Origin: BMS3Bbin11 sp034659075
GTDB lineage: Bacteria; Pseudomonadota; Gammaproteobacteria; BMS3Bbin11
Length of the DNA stretch: 64,000 nt
Reading direction: 5' to 3'
Assembly (NCBI GenBank): GCA_034659075.1
Contig: JAYEGM010000194.1
Coordinates: 3,626 to 67,625, forward strand
Under the pieces are notes generated by a model that made no database searches, was not told the DNA's origin, and saw nothing but the letters and a program-made list of their open reading frames with translations. Of this stretch, positions 25,331 to 32,248 are shown one piece after another; within the stretch, counting starts at the first letter, position 1, and each line of letters opens with the position of its first letter. The translations under genes were made by a program, and so were the position numbers.

Positions 25331-26209
25331 TCAGGCAGTTGCTTTAAGTGTACTTTTTGCCTGTCGGGCGACTAGTCTTTCCATCATGCGTAAATCCTTG
25401 CGCTCGAGCTTAAGTGCTGCATCAACCCATATATCTACGATATCGATCAGTTCATCATAGGCTACCTGTTCAACGCGCCGTGCAGCGGCACGCAGAGCGG
25501 TTATGCCATTGCGGGAACGATTTTCCTTGCGGATATAGTCATAGACAGCGCGCTGTCCCTCACCTTTTTCAACCAGTACGTCAATCAGGCCCATCTCGTA
25601 AAATTCCTCTGCCTGATAGAGTTTACCGCTGAGGATAATTTCTTTTGCCATGCGGGCATTCAGTTTCCTCGATAAAAAGCTATAAGCACCCATGCCGGGA
25701 AACAGATTAAAGAGGATCTCAGGAAACCCCATCTTGATCCCCTTTTCTGCAATAATTACACTGCTGGATAAAGCTGCCTCCAGGCCTCCACCCAGTGCAT
25801 CGCCCTGCAACAAGGTGATAGACGTCAGGTCGCGCTCAAGTTCAATATGATGGGGGTACATGGTGTCTATACATGCTTTGCCATATTCAAACAATGCACC
25901 GCGGTCGCGCTTTTCGATCAGTTCTTTGAATAATTTCAGGTCCCCACCGAGATTAAACACCTCTGATGAATTAGAACCAAGTATCAGGTATTTAATTGCA
26001 GGGCCGCCTGGATGGTCAATGGCAGAGCGTAAATCACGGTGGAACTGTTTCAGGTCATTCAGTAATTGCCAGGTAACACAGGGACGGGGTTTCGGATCCA
26101 GGTGATACCACATCGATTGTGATTTCTCGTCGTAGTAGGTTTTTAGCTGCGCATATTCTTCAGCAGGCATCTCAGGGGATTGTAGTACTAGTGCATTCAT
26201 GGCATTCAT
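25331..26209 (-). CDS. rpfF: RpfF-like DSF synthase (crotonase family)
   Basis: A 292-residue crotonase-fold enzyme. In Xanthomonas and relatives RpfF makes cis-2-unsaturated fatty acid signals (DSF) from acyl-ACP by combined thioesterase and dehydratase activity. Here the oxyanion-hole segment is NLGGDLKLF near residue 87. The two catalytic glutamates are at about 144 (GGGLEAALSS) and 164 (GFPEILFN), 20 residues apart, exactly as E141 and E161 of the Xanthomonas enzyme. ATG 26209 is chosen because AAGGAG lies six bases upstream. The frame is open for a further 52 codons, but those residues do not look conserved. It is convergent with rpfGC, the same arrangement as in Xanthomonas. Confidence 0.88.
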   Translation of the reverse strand: MNAMNALVLQSPEMPAEEYAQLKTYYDEKSQSMWYHLDPKPRPCVTWQLLNDLKQFHRDLRSAIDHPGGPAIKYLILGSNSSEVFNLGGDLKLFKELIEKRDRGALFEYGKACIDTMYPHHIELERDLTSITLLQGDALGGGLEAALSSSVIIAEKGIKMGFPEILFNLFPGMGAYSFLSRKLNARMAKEIILSGKLYQAEEFYEMGLIDVLVEKGEGQRAVYDYIRKENRSRNGITALRAAARRVEQVAYDELIDIVDIWVDAALKLERKDLRMMERLVARQAKSTLKATA

Positions 26210-26321
26210 GGCGTACTCCTTGTGTAAGTAAAGCCTGGGTAGTTTTTTAATCTTACTGTTGCCTGTTGGACAAGCAGTTAATACTAGTGTCAATGAGAAG
26301 GTATCGTTAATGCAAGTATGA

Positions 26322-26366
26322 TTTGACAAATTGCAGCCTCTATCTGATAAAGGGGAGGCTGTCAAA
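26322..26366 (-). promoter_or_regulatory. Nested inverted repeat upstream of rpfF
   Basis: The 428-base space 26210-26637 between rpfF and hemH holds no gene I can support. Within it, TTTGACA (26322-26328) and TGTCAAA (26360-26366) enclose CAGCCTC (26334-26340) and GAGGCTG (26355-26361). This nested dyad lies about 115-155 bases upstream of the rpfF ATG. A perfect TTGACA also occurs on the minus strand nearer the gene (around 26290) without a convincing -10. An operator or promoter role is possible but unproven. Confidence 0.3.
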
Positions 26367-26637
26367 GGGTATATTGAAAGCGAAGAAAATATTGAAGACT
26401 GTTAGATGCTAGCCTGTATTGGGTAAATGCTTTGGTGATGATGGTTTCCGCTTCAAAGGAGCGCGAATGCAATTCGGCAGCCGGGGCGGAGCCAAAGAGC
26501 CCACAGAGCAATGGCAGCGAGATAGAGAAAACAGCTTTTATGCTTTCTTTTGATTTATACTCTATTGCGACTGTATAGGATTGTCCAGGCACAGCGTGTA
26601 AAATCTATAGTCTTTAAAACTAACGGATACTTTACTG

Positions 26638-27741
26638 ATGAGTACTTTTGCCGGAGCTGAAGATTTTAAACACGATAAGCAGGCCCGGATAGGCGTTATG
26701 CTGGTCAATCTGGGCACTCCGGATGACACATCGGTTAGTGCTGTGCGTCGCTACCTTGATCAGTTTCTGTCTGATCCCCGAGTAGTAGAATTCCCCCGTT
26801 TTCTATGGTGGCTGGTGATGCATCTGTTTATTCTGCGTTTCCGGCCACGCAAGGTTGCACAGGCATATAAAACTGTCTGGCGGCCGGATGGATCTCCGTT
26901 ACTTGTTTATTCACAGGCACAGTCAGATGCCTTACAGGCTGCGCTTGACGGACATTTTCCTGAACGCTACACGGTTTCTCTGGCAATGCGTTATGGTAAA
27001 CCGGCGATCCATGAGGTGATGGAAAAATTTCGGCGGCAGCATTGCCGCTATCTGCTGGTCATTCCAATGTTTCCACAGTATTCGGCAACGACCACGGCTT
27101 CAGTTTTCGATGAAGTAGCAGGTATATTGAAATCATGGCGCATGCTGCCGCAGCTGCGTATGCCCATGCATTACCATGACAGGTCTTCATATATAGAAGC
27201 GCTGGCAATGAGCGTAGAGGCAAGCTGGCAGAAAAATGGCAGAGGGCAGCAGCTGTTAATGTCATTTCACGGCCTGCCGCAACGTTATCATCGTGCCGGT
27301 GATCCATATTATTGTGAATGCATGAAAACAGCGCGTTTACTGGCAGACCGTCTGGGGCTGGAAGGCCCTGACTGGCAAGTTGTATTTCAATCACGCTTTG
27401 GTCGTGAGCCCTGGCTGCAGCCTTACCTGGATAAAACACTCAGTAAACTGCCCGCATCTGGCGTTAAGTCTGTCGATGTGATCTGCCCGGGTTTCGCAGC
27501 AGATTGCCTGGAGACGCTGGAAGAAGTGGCAGAGCAGAACAGAGACTTCTTTTTTAAAGCAGGTGGAGAGCGCTTTCAGTATATACCTGCACTTAATGAT
27601 CAGGCAGGGCATATCAATATGCTGGTTGAAATGGTGGAAAATGAAACACGGCAATGGATGGTAGAATTGGAAAGGTATAATGATCCGGATCAGACAGAGA
27701 AAAGACTGCAACAGGCTATCAGCCAGGGTGCAGAAAACTAA
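26638..27741 (+). CDS. hemH: Ferrochelatase
   Basis: Inserts ferrous iron into protoporphyrin IX, the last step of heme synthesis, at the inner face of the membrane. It has 367 residues, normal for proteobacterial HemH. Visible motifs are GVMLVNLGTPD near the N terminus, PMFPQYSATTTAS near residue 143, the active-site His in LMSFHGLPQRYH near 206, and CPGFAADCLETLEE near 282 with the conserved Glu. The protein is monofunctional and shows no obvious C-terminal Fe-S cysteine cluster. Its stop codon overlaps an ATG of the downstream gene, pointing to co-transcription. Confidence 0.95.
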   Translation: MSTFAGAEDFKHDKQARIGVMLVNLGTPDDTSVSAVRRYLDQFLSDPRVVEFPRFLWWLVMHLFILRFRPRKVAQAYKTVWRPDGSPLLVYSQAQSDALQAALDGHFPERYTVSLAMRYGKPAIHEVMEKFRRQHCRYLLVIPMFPQYSATTTASVFDEVAGILKSWRMLPQLRMPMHYHDRSSYIEALAMSVEASWQKNGRGQQLLMSFHGLPQRYHRAGDPYYCECMKTARLLADRLGLEGPDWQVVFQSRFGREPWLQPYLDKTLSKLPASGVKSVDVICPGFAADCLETLEEVAEQNRDFFFKAGGERFQYIPALNDQAGHINMLVEMVENETRQWMVELERYNDPDQTEKRLQQAISQGAEN

Positions 27742-27752
27742 TGAGGGAAGAT

Positions 27753-28700
27753 ATGATCAAAGCGAACCTGGTGGCAGTAGTTTTATTTTTATTATCGTTT
27801 AATGTCTTTGCCGGTACGCCAGTGCCGGATTATAAAGCCGAGAAAGTGGCTGAACATACCTATGTCATTTTCGGACCAACAGAGAGGCCCAATCCTGAAA
27901 ACCTGGGGTTTATGAACAATCCGGCAATAGTAATCGGCAGCGACAGCATCATAATCATCGACCCGGGTTCCAGCCTCGAATCCGGGCGCATGGTGTTACG
28001 GCAACTTAAAAAACTGAGCTCCAAACCCGTTTCACATGTCTTTGTTAGCCATGTACACGGTGACCACTGGCTCGGAAATCAGGCCATACGTGAGCAGTAC
28101 CCGCAAGCAAAATTCTATGCCCATCCTGAGATGATCAAAAAGGCAAAGGAGTCAGAAGCTGAAGCCTGGATTAATCTGATGAGTAAATTGACCGAAGGGG
28201 CAACGGAGGGTACACGTGCAATCATCCCTGAAAACATACTATCCGAAGGGCAGGTATTTTCAATCGCCGGGCTTACTTTTAAGATTCACATCATGCCTGC
28301 AGTACATAGTTATACCGATGCGATGATTGAAGTGGTAGAGGATTCCGTAATGTTTACCGGTGATAATGTGACCTATAAGCGCATTGGCAGATTTGATGAT
28401 GGCACCTTTAAAGGCACGATTACGATGGCTGACAAAATAATTTCACAGGATTATAAGCACTATGTCCCGGGCCATGGCCCGGCGGGTGACAAAGCCATCG
28501 TTGAAGATTTCAGGCGTTACGTGGTAACACTGTATGAAACTGTCGCAGCTTTGTATGAAGAAGGGCTTTCAGACTTTGAAATGAAGGAGCAGGTGGTAGC
28601 AACGCTTGCTGCTTACAAAGACTGGTCAGGTTTTGAGGAAGAAATAGGGAAACATATCAGCCTGGCAATTCTGGAGGCAGAGGAAGCGGCCTTTGAGTGA
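27753..28700 (+). CDS. Secreted metallo-beta-lactamase-fold hydrolase
   Basis: About 315 residues with an N-terminal signal peptide (hydrophobic core VAVVLFLLSF, cleavage likely after NVFAG), so probably periplasmic. The MBL metal motif HVHGDHW is at about residues 100-106, with a further metal His in PAVHSY near 185, Asp in FTGDN near 206, and His in VPGHGP near 240. A dinuclear zinc hydrolase is therefore well supported. The class resembles the quinoprotein-relay/SoxH-like group, but the substrate is unknown. ATG 27753 has GAGG six bases upstream; ATG 27741 overlaps the hemH stop and would add four residues. Downstream, a composite repeat begins almost at the stop codon. Confidence 0.87.
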   Translation: MIKANLVAVVLFLLSFNVFAGTPVPDYKAEKVAEHTYVIFGPTERPNPENLGFMNNPAIVIGSDSIIIIDPGSSLESGRMVLRQLKKLSSKPVSHVFVSHVHGDHWLGNQAIREQYPQAKFYAHPEMIKKAKESEAEAWINLMSKLTEGATEGTRAIIPENILSEGQVFSIAGLTFKIHIMPAVHSYTDAMIEVVEDSVMFTGDNVTYKRIGRFDDGTFKGTITMADKIISQDYKHYVPGHGPAGDKAIVEDFRRYVVTLYETVAALYEEGLSDFEMKEQVVATLAAYKDWSGFEEEIGKHISLAILEAEEAAFE

Positions 28701-28706
28701 GTTTTT

Positions 28707-29054
28707 GTGCTGGCGCATGGCAAATTGTTTCGACTTTAATTTGGTACGTTCTTTATTTTTTATTTCTTGAATTGATTTTTGTACCAAAAGAAAGAGCACA
28801 CGCATGCTTGCCCTACGGGTTCCCTGCGATGCTCAGATAAGCTGGCGGGGTGTGAAACTCGCTGCTCAGACAACACACCCCGAAACCTCCAGCTCATCCT
28901 GCGCTTCTTGGCAAGCCTGAACGGGACGGAAAGGCAAAGACACGAGACTAAAGACTAAGGACAAAAGAAAAGTCAAAACCGTCCTTCCGGCAGTCCTCTA
29001 GCCGGGATCCGTCTGCTTAAAGACACCCTGGATACCAGCCTACGCCGGTATGGT
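28707..29054 (+). repeat. Composite dispersed repeat, copy A
   Basis: Part of the 869-base gene-free region 28701-29569. It starts with GTGCTGGCGCATGG six bases after the stop of the MBL-fold gene. It continues with TTTCTTGAATTGAT, then CGCATGCTTGCCC, GGGTTCCCTGCGATGCTC, GTGAAACTCGCT and GCTCAGACAACACA. It ends in an imperfect palindrome (28979-29054) with CTAGCCGGGATCC and CTGGATACC arms. Block order and sequence match copy B at 63578-63991. Degenerate heptamers (GACTAAA, GACTAAG, GACAAAA; 28946-28966) lie just before the palindrome. No ORF here is credible. Confidence 0.75.
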
Positions 29055-29079
29055 AATTTAAAAAGAAGGTTTTGATTCT

Positions 29080-29114
29080 TCTTTTGTCTTTTGTCCCGTA
29101 TCCTTAATCTTGTG
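29080..29114. repeat. Degenerate heptanucleotide tract
   Basis: TCTTTTG, TCTTTTG, TCCCGTA, TCCTTAA, TCTTGTG follow one another in a 7-base register. The tract is roughly the inverse of the GACAAAA-type heptamers at 28946-28966, on the other side of the palindrome that ends copy A. Confidence 0.6.
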
Positions 29115-29115
29115 T

Positions 29116-29570
29116 TTTTGACCTCTCACCCCCTTTTGGGTTGTCGAGCACTGGAAGGCTGGGCCGGATAAAGCGCGGTGCATGTCTGAGCGAAGCGAGT
29201 TCACCGTGCCCGGTTCAGACTGAAGCGCACAGAGCAGCCGCAGGCCAACCCTTCGGGGCGGTTTTTCTTTGGTTCTGTATGAGTAATTCAAAAGACTAAA
29301 TCCGCAGGAAGCGGATTTGAACAGTCGAAGACTGGCCCGAAGGGTGAAGGCCATAGATGGCCTGAATAAATGAACTCGCGTATGAAGCGCGAAACCATCA
29401 GCTAAGGTCTAGCAAAAGAATAAAAAATCAGATACTCGCCCATAAAGGGCGAAAAGTTCATATCAATTCATGAAATAGAATAAAAAAAGATCCCGCGCAT
29501 GAAGCGCGAAACCTTCGGTAGTGGACTTGCACAAGAATAAAAAAGAAGTGAACCAGCCGTGCGCCAGCAC
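29116..29570 (-). repeat. Composite dispersed repeat, copy C (inverted), with tandem hairpin units
   Basis: Read on the minus strand it begins GTGCTGGCGCACGG, whose first G is the last base of the TAG stop codon of the MlaC-like gene. It contains three units of about 58-60 bases (29382-29552). Each unit has a short hairpin such as TCGCGCTTCATGCGCGA or TCGCCCTTTATGGGCGA, a variable part, and TTTTTTATTCT. Further in lie hairpins such as AATCCGCTTCCTGCGGATT and the block GAACTCGCTTCGCTCAGACA. The middle unit matches copy B closely (ATGAATTGATATGAAC against TTGAATTGATATGAG). Apparent small ORFs here are repeat sequence. Confidence 0.75.
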
Positions 29571-30178
29571 TAATAAAGCGTTTCCAGCCCACCCTGTCGT
29601 GCACGTGCATTAAACATTTTGCGATAATAATTGACCGCACTGATGCCATTTGTGCTGACATCAAAGATCAGCCATCCGCGAGGCGTACGGTGGAAAGAAA
29701 ACCGGACATCAATCGGGTAGCTATTGGCAGGAAACACGCGTGCAGTGACATCAACTTCGTTTTCCTCGATTTTTCGGGGAGGCATAAAACGGACTTCCGG
29801 CATATTGCCGGCGTAACCGCCTACGATCTCTGCTAATGATGAGAAAAATGATTTGGCGAGCTTTATGGTGAAGGCCTTGCGTTGTTGCGGATCCATTTGA
29901 CCGTACCAGTATCCGCCAGACCAGCGTGCCAGTGCCTGGGTATCGAATTGCGGGGCGATGCGTGCGCGAATTAATCCAACAAGAGCCTCCTGATTGCCTG
30001 CCTGTTCACTGTTGAGGAAAGCCTGCAGGTCTTTTATGCCACGCCGGAGCACCGCATCAGGTGCCGGGCGCAGCTGTGTCTTGCCGGCACTGGATGTGGC
30101 GTAGGACGTAGACTGCTGGGCAAGGCTTATGCCGGGAAGCAGGAGCAGAGTAAGCAGGACAGGGAGAAGTTTTTTCAT
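29570..30178 (-). CDS. MlaC-like (Ttg2D/HpnM) periplasmic lipid-binding protein
   Basis: A 202-residue protein with a clear signal peptide (MKKLLPVLLTLLLLPGISLAQQ), hence periplasmic. The body matches the Tol_Tol_Ttg2 / MlaC family: a helical N-terminal half with ARWSGGYWYGQMDPQQRKAF near residue 83, and a C-terminal beta part with RFSFHRTPRGWLIFDVSTNGIS near 158. MlaC-type proteins shuttle phospholipids or hopanoids between membranes. No mlaEFD or mlaB genes are in this window, so this is an orphan copy. The last residue is followed by a TAG whose final base starts repeat copy C. YcgN-like is divergent, 97 bases upstream. Confidence 0.83.
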   Translation of the reverse strand: MKKLLPVLLTLLLLPGISLAQQSTSYATSSAGKTQLRPAPDAVLRRGIKDLQAFLNSEQAGNQEALVGLIRARIAPQFDTQALARWSGGYWYGQMDPQQRKAFTIKLAKSFFSSLAEIVGGYAGNMPEVRFMPPRKIEENEVDVTARVFPANSYPIDVRFSFHRTPRGWLIFDVSTNGISAVNYYRKMFNARARQGGLETLY

Positions 30179-30275
30179 TTGTATAGATCCTTTATAGTAT
30201 CGACTGAAGACAGTCTGCTAGTCTAGCTCCAATACGAAATCAGTTCACTCAAAATATTTGAATTCAGTAAAAACA

Positions 30276-30713
30276 ATGACACATTTCTGGGAAACAAAGC
30301 CACTGGCTGAAATGAATGAGAAAGAATGGGAATCACTATGTGATGGCTGTGGCCAGTGTTGCCTGGTCAAACTGGAGGATGCCGAAAATGGCGAAATTTT
30401 CTATACTGATGTTGTCTGCTATTTACTGAATCAGGATGCCTGTACCTGTGGTGATTATCCTCAACGCTGCAGCCTGGTGCCCGAGTGTGTCAAATTGACC
30501 CCTGCAAATCTTGAAGAGCTGTCATGGATGCCTTATGACTGCGCCTATCGCCGATTGGCCGAAGGTCGCGGCCTGGCATGGTGGCATCACCTGGTTTCCG
30601 GCTCATTGGAGACAGTGCATGAATCGGGGGCTTCAGTACGGGGAAAGGTTGTTATTGAGACCGAGGTGGACAGCGATGAGCTTGAGGATCACATCGTCGA
30701 CTGGGTTAGATAA
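30276..30713 (+). CDS. YcgN-family cysteine cluster protein (UPF0260)
   Basis: A 145-residue cytoplasmic protein. Eight cysteines form the family pattern: CDGCGQCC near residue 21, then single cysteines around VVCYLL, ACTCGDY, RCSLVPEC and DCAYR. The pattern resembles the zinc/iron-binding CxxCxxCC family (YkgJ type) and YcgN. The metal and function are not established. ATG 30276 is preferred; an in-frame TTG at 30258 adds six unsupported residues. The gene is convergent with trkH, with a long heptamer-built palindrome between them. Confidence 0.87.
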   Translation: MTHFWETKPLAEMNEKEWESLCDGCGQCCLVKLEDAENGEIFYTDVVCYLLNQDACTCGDYPQRCSLVPECVKLTPANLEELSWMPYDCAYRRLAEGRGLAWWHHLVSGSLETVHESGASVRGKVVIETEVDSDELEDHIVDWVR

Positions 30714-30714
30714 A

Positions 30715-30770
30715 GTTTTAGGTTTTACGATTTAGGTGTTACGTAATACGTAAATCGTAAAACCTAAAAC
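30715..30770. repeat. 56-bp palindrome built of eight heptamers
   Basis: The outer 20 bases on each side (30715-30734, 30751-30770) are perfect reverse complements, and the inner 16 are nearly so (centre TTACGTAA). Read in sevens it is GTTTTAG, GTTTTAC, GATTTAG, GTGTTAC, GTAATAC, GTAAATC, GTAAAAC, CTAAAAC: eight units exactly. It fills the space between the convergent YcgN-like and trkH genes and could stop transcription from both sides. Confidence 0.8.
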
Positions 30771-30784
30771 GCCGTCCTGGTTCT

Positions 30785-32236
30785 TTAACGTTTCCAGAAG
30801 GCTGGTGTAAGAACGACCAGCAGAGAAAATAATTCCAGCCTGCCCAGTAGCATGGCAAAGCTGAGTATCCACTTCCCTGAATCACTGACTGAGCGGTAGT
30901 TATCAGCAACTTCACCCAGGCCGGGGCCCAGGTTGTTGAGGCAGGCCGCGGTGGCGGAGAAAGCGGTGACGATATCTGAACCGCTCATCATCATCAGCAG
31001 GCCGAGGCTAACGAAACTGATCACATAAAGGGCGAAGAAGCCCCAGACCGCGTTGATCACGCTGTCTGGTACTGGTCTTTTATTGAGCTTTATCGGCAGC
31101 ACTGCATTGGGATGCAGCAGGCGGTCAATTTCACGTCTGCCCTGGCGCAGCAATAGTTCAACCCTGATGACCTTCATGCCGCCCGCCGTAGAGCCGGCGC
31201 AGCCGCCGACAAAGCTGCCTATTATTAGCAGTACAGGAAGCAGACCGGGCCAGTAGCTGAAACTGCTGGTGGTGAAGCCGGTGGTGGTGGCAATGGAAAT
31301 AACCTGAAACAGACCATAGCGGATAGTGCTGGAGATATCAGGAAAGATATCATCGCGAATGAGCAGGCTAATTGTGATTACAGAGAGGGCAGACAGTATC
31401 AGTAGATAGGCCTTTACCTCGGAATCGGAGATATAGTGCCGCAGGCTGCGACGGTGAATGGCGAGATAGTGCAGTGAAAAATTGACGCCGGCTACAAGCA
31501 TAAACAGCATAACAATACTGTCGATTAATGCGCTATTGAAATAAGCGATGCTCGCATCATGGGTGGAGAAGCCCCCGATAGCCAGCGTGGAAAAGCTATG
31601 GCCAATGGCATCAAACAGATTCATGCCAGCGGCAAAATAGAGCACAGCGCAGAGTACCGTAAGGCCGAAATAAATCAGCCACAGGGCTTTTGCCGTTTCG
31701 GTAATGCGCGGCGTGAGTTTATTGTTTTTCATCGGCCCGGGTGTTTCGGCACGAAAAAGCTGCATACCCCCGACACCGAGTACAGGTGCAATAGCTACTG
31801 CAAGGACAATGATACCCATGCCGCCCAGCCATTGCAGCTGCTGGCGATAATAAAGAATTGAGCGCGGCAGTTGATCAAGACCGGTCAATACGGTTGCACC
31901 GGTAGTGGTCAGGCCGGACATGGATTCAAACACGGCATCAACGATAGACATATCAGGGTGTTCAGCAAGTATGAAGGGCAGGGCGCCTGAAAGTGCCAGC
32001 ACCAGCCAGAACAGAACAACGATCAGGAAACCATCGCGTATCCGCAGGTCTGCTGATTTACTCCGGTTAGGAAACCACATTACCACACCGAGCACCAGCA
32101 GCACCCCCCATGACTGCATAAACACTTGCAATGTACCGTCGCTGTCATACCAGCCGATAAGCAGGGGGGGCAGCATGCTTACACTGAATATGATGATCAG
32201 GAAGCCAAGGACCTTGAAGATGAGGCGTGATTGCAT
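30785..32236 (-). CDS. trkH: Trk potassium uptake membrane subunit
   Basis: A 483-residue polytopic membrane protein, the K+-translocating subunit of the Trk system. It has the four-fold pore repeat with filter glycines, for example SGLTTTGATV near residue 109, STLAIGGFSTHD near 216, TTTGFTTSSF near 313 and ACLNNLGPGLGEV near 436. Its length and topology are normal for TrkH. It works with the cytoplasmic NAD-binding regulator TrkA, encoded just upstream (12 bases away), so both subunits come from one transcript. Transport is driven by membrane potential and proton gradient, as known for the family. Confidence 0.95.
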   Translation of the reverse strand: MQSRLIFKVLGFLIIIFSVSMLPPLLIGWYDSDGTLQVFMQSWGVLLVLGVVMWFPNRSKSADLRIRDGFLIVVLFWLVLALSGALPFILAEHPDMSIVDAVFESMSGLTTTGATVLTGLDQLPRSILYYRQQLQWLGGMGIIVLAVAIAPVLGVGGMQLFRAETPGPMKNNKLTPRITETAKALWLIYFGLTVLCAVLYFAAGMNLFDAIGHSFSTLAIGGFSTHDASIAYFNSALIDSIVMLFMLVAGVNFSLHYLAIHRRSLRHYISDSEVKAYLLILSALSVITISLLIRDDIFPDISSTIRYGLFQVISIATTTGFTTSSFSYWPGLLPVLLIIGSFVGGCAGSTAGGMKVIRVELLLRQGRREIDRLLHPNAVLPIKLNKRPVPDSVINAVWGFFALYVISFVSLGLLMMMSGSDIVTAFSATAACLNNLGPGLGEVADNYRSVSDSGKWILSFAMLLGRLELFSLLVVLTPAFWKR

Positions 32237-32248
32237 CGTGGAGCGGTT

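Noticed and set aside
26362..26592. A 76-codon minus-strand frame between rpfF and hemH with a signal-peptide-like stretch (VFSISLPLLCGLFGSAPAA).
   Set aside because: No ribosome-binding site, no recognisable family, and the hydrophobic stretch begins about 20 residues inside the frame without a start codon. Its place beside a quorum-sensing locus made it tempting, but the support is too weak.
29058..29354. A 98-codon minus-strand frame in the repeat region.
   Set aside because: It lies inside repeat copy C and the adjacent heptamer tract; its content is explained by the repeat and it has no start-site or family support.
28701..29569. An insertion sequence or transposon in the 869-base gene-free region.
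   Set aside because: No transposase-like frame and no terminal repeats typical of insertion sequences; the region is explained by two opposed copies of a non-coding repeat.
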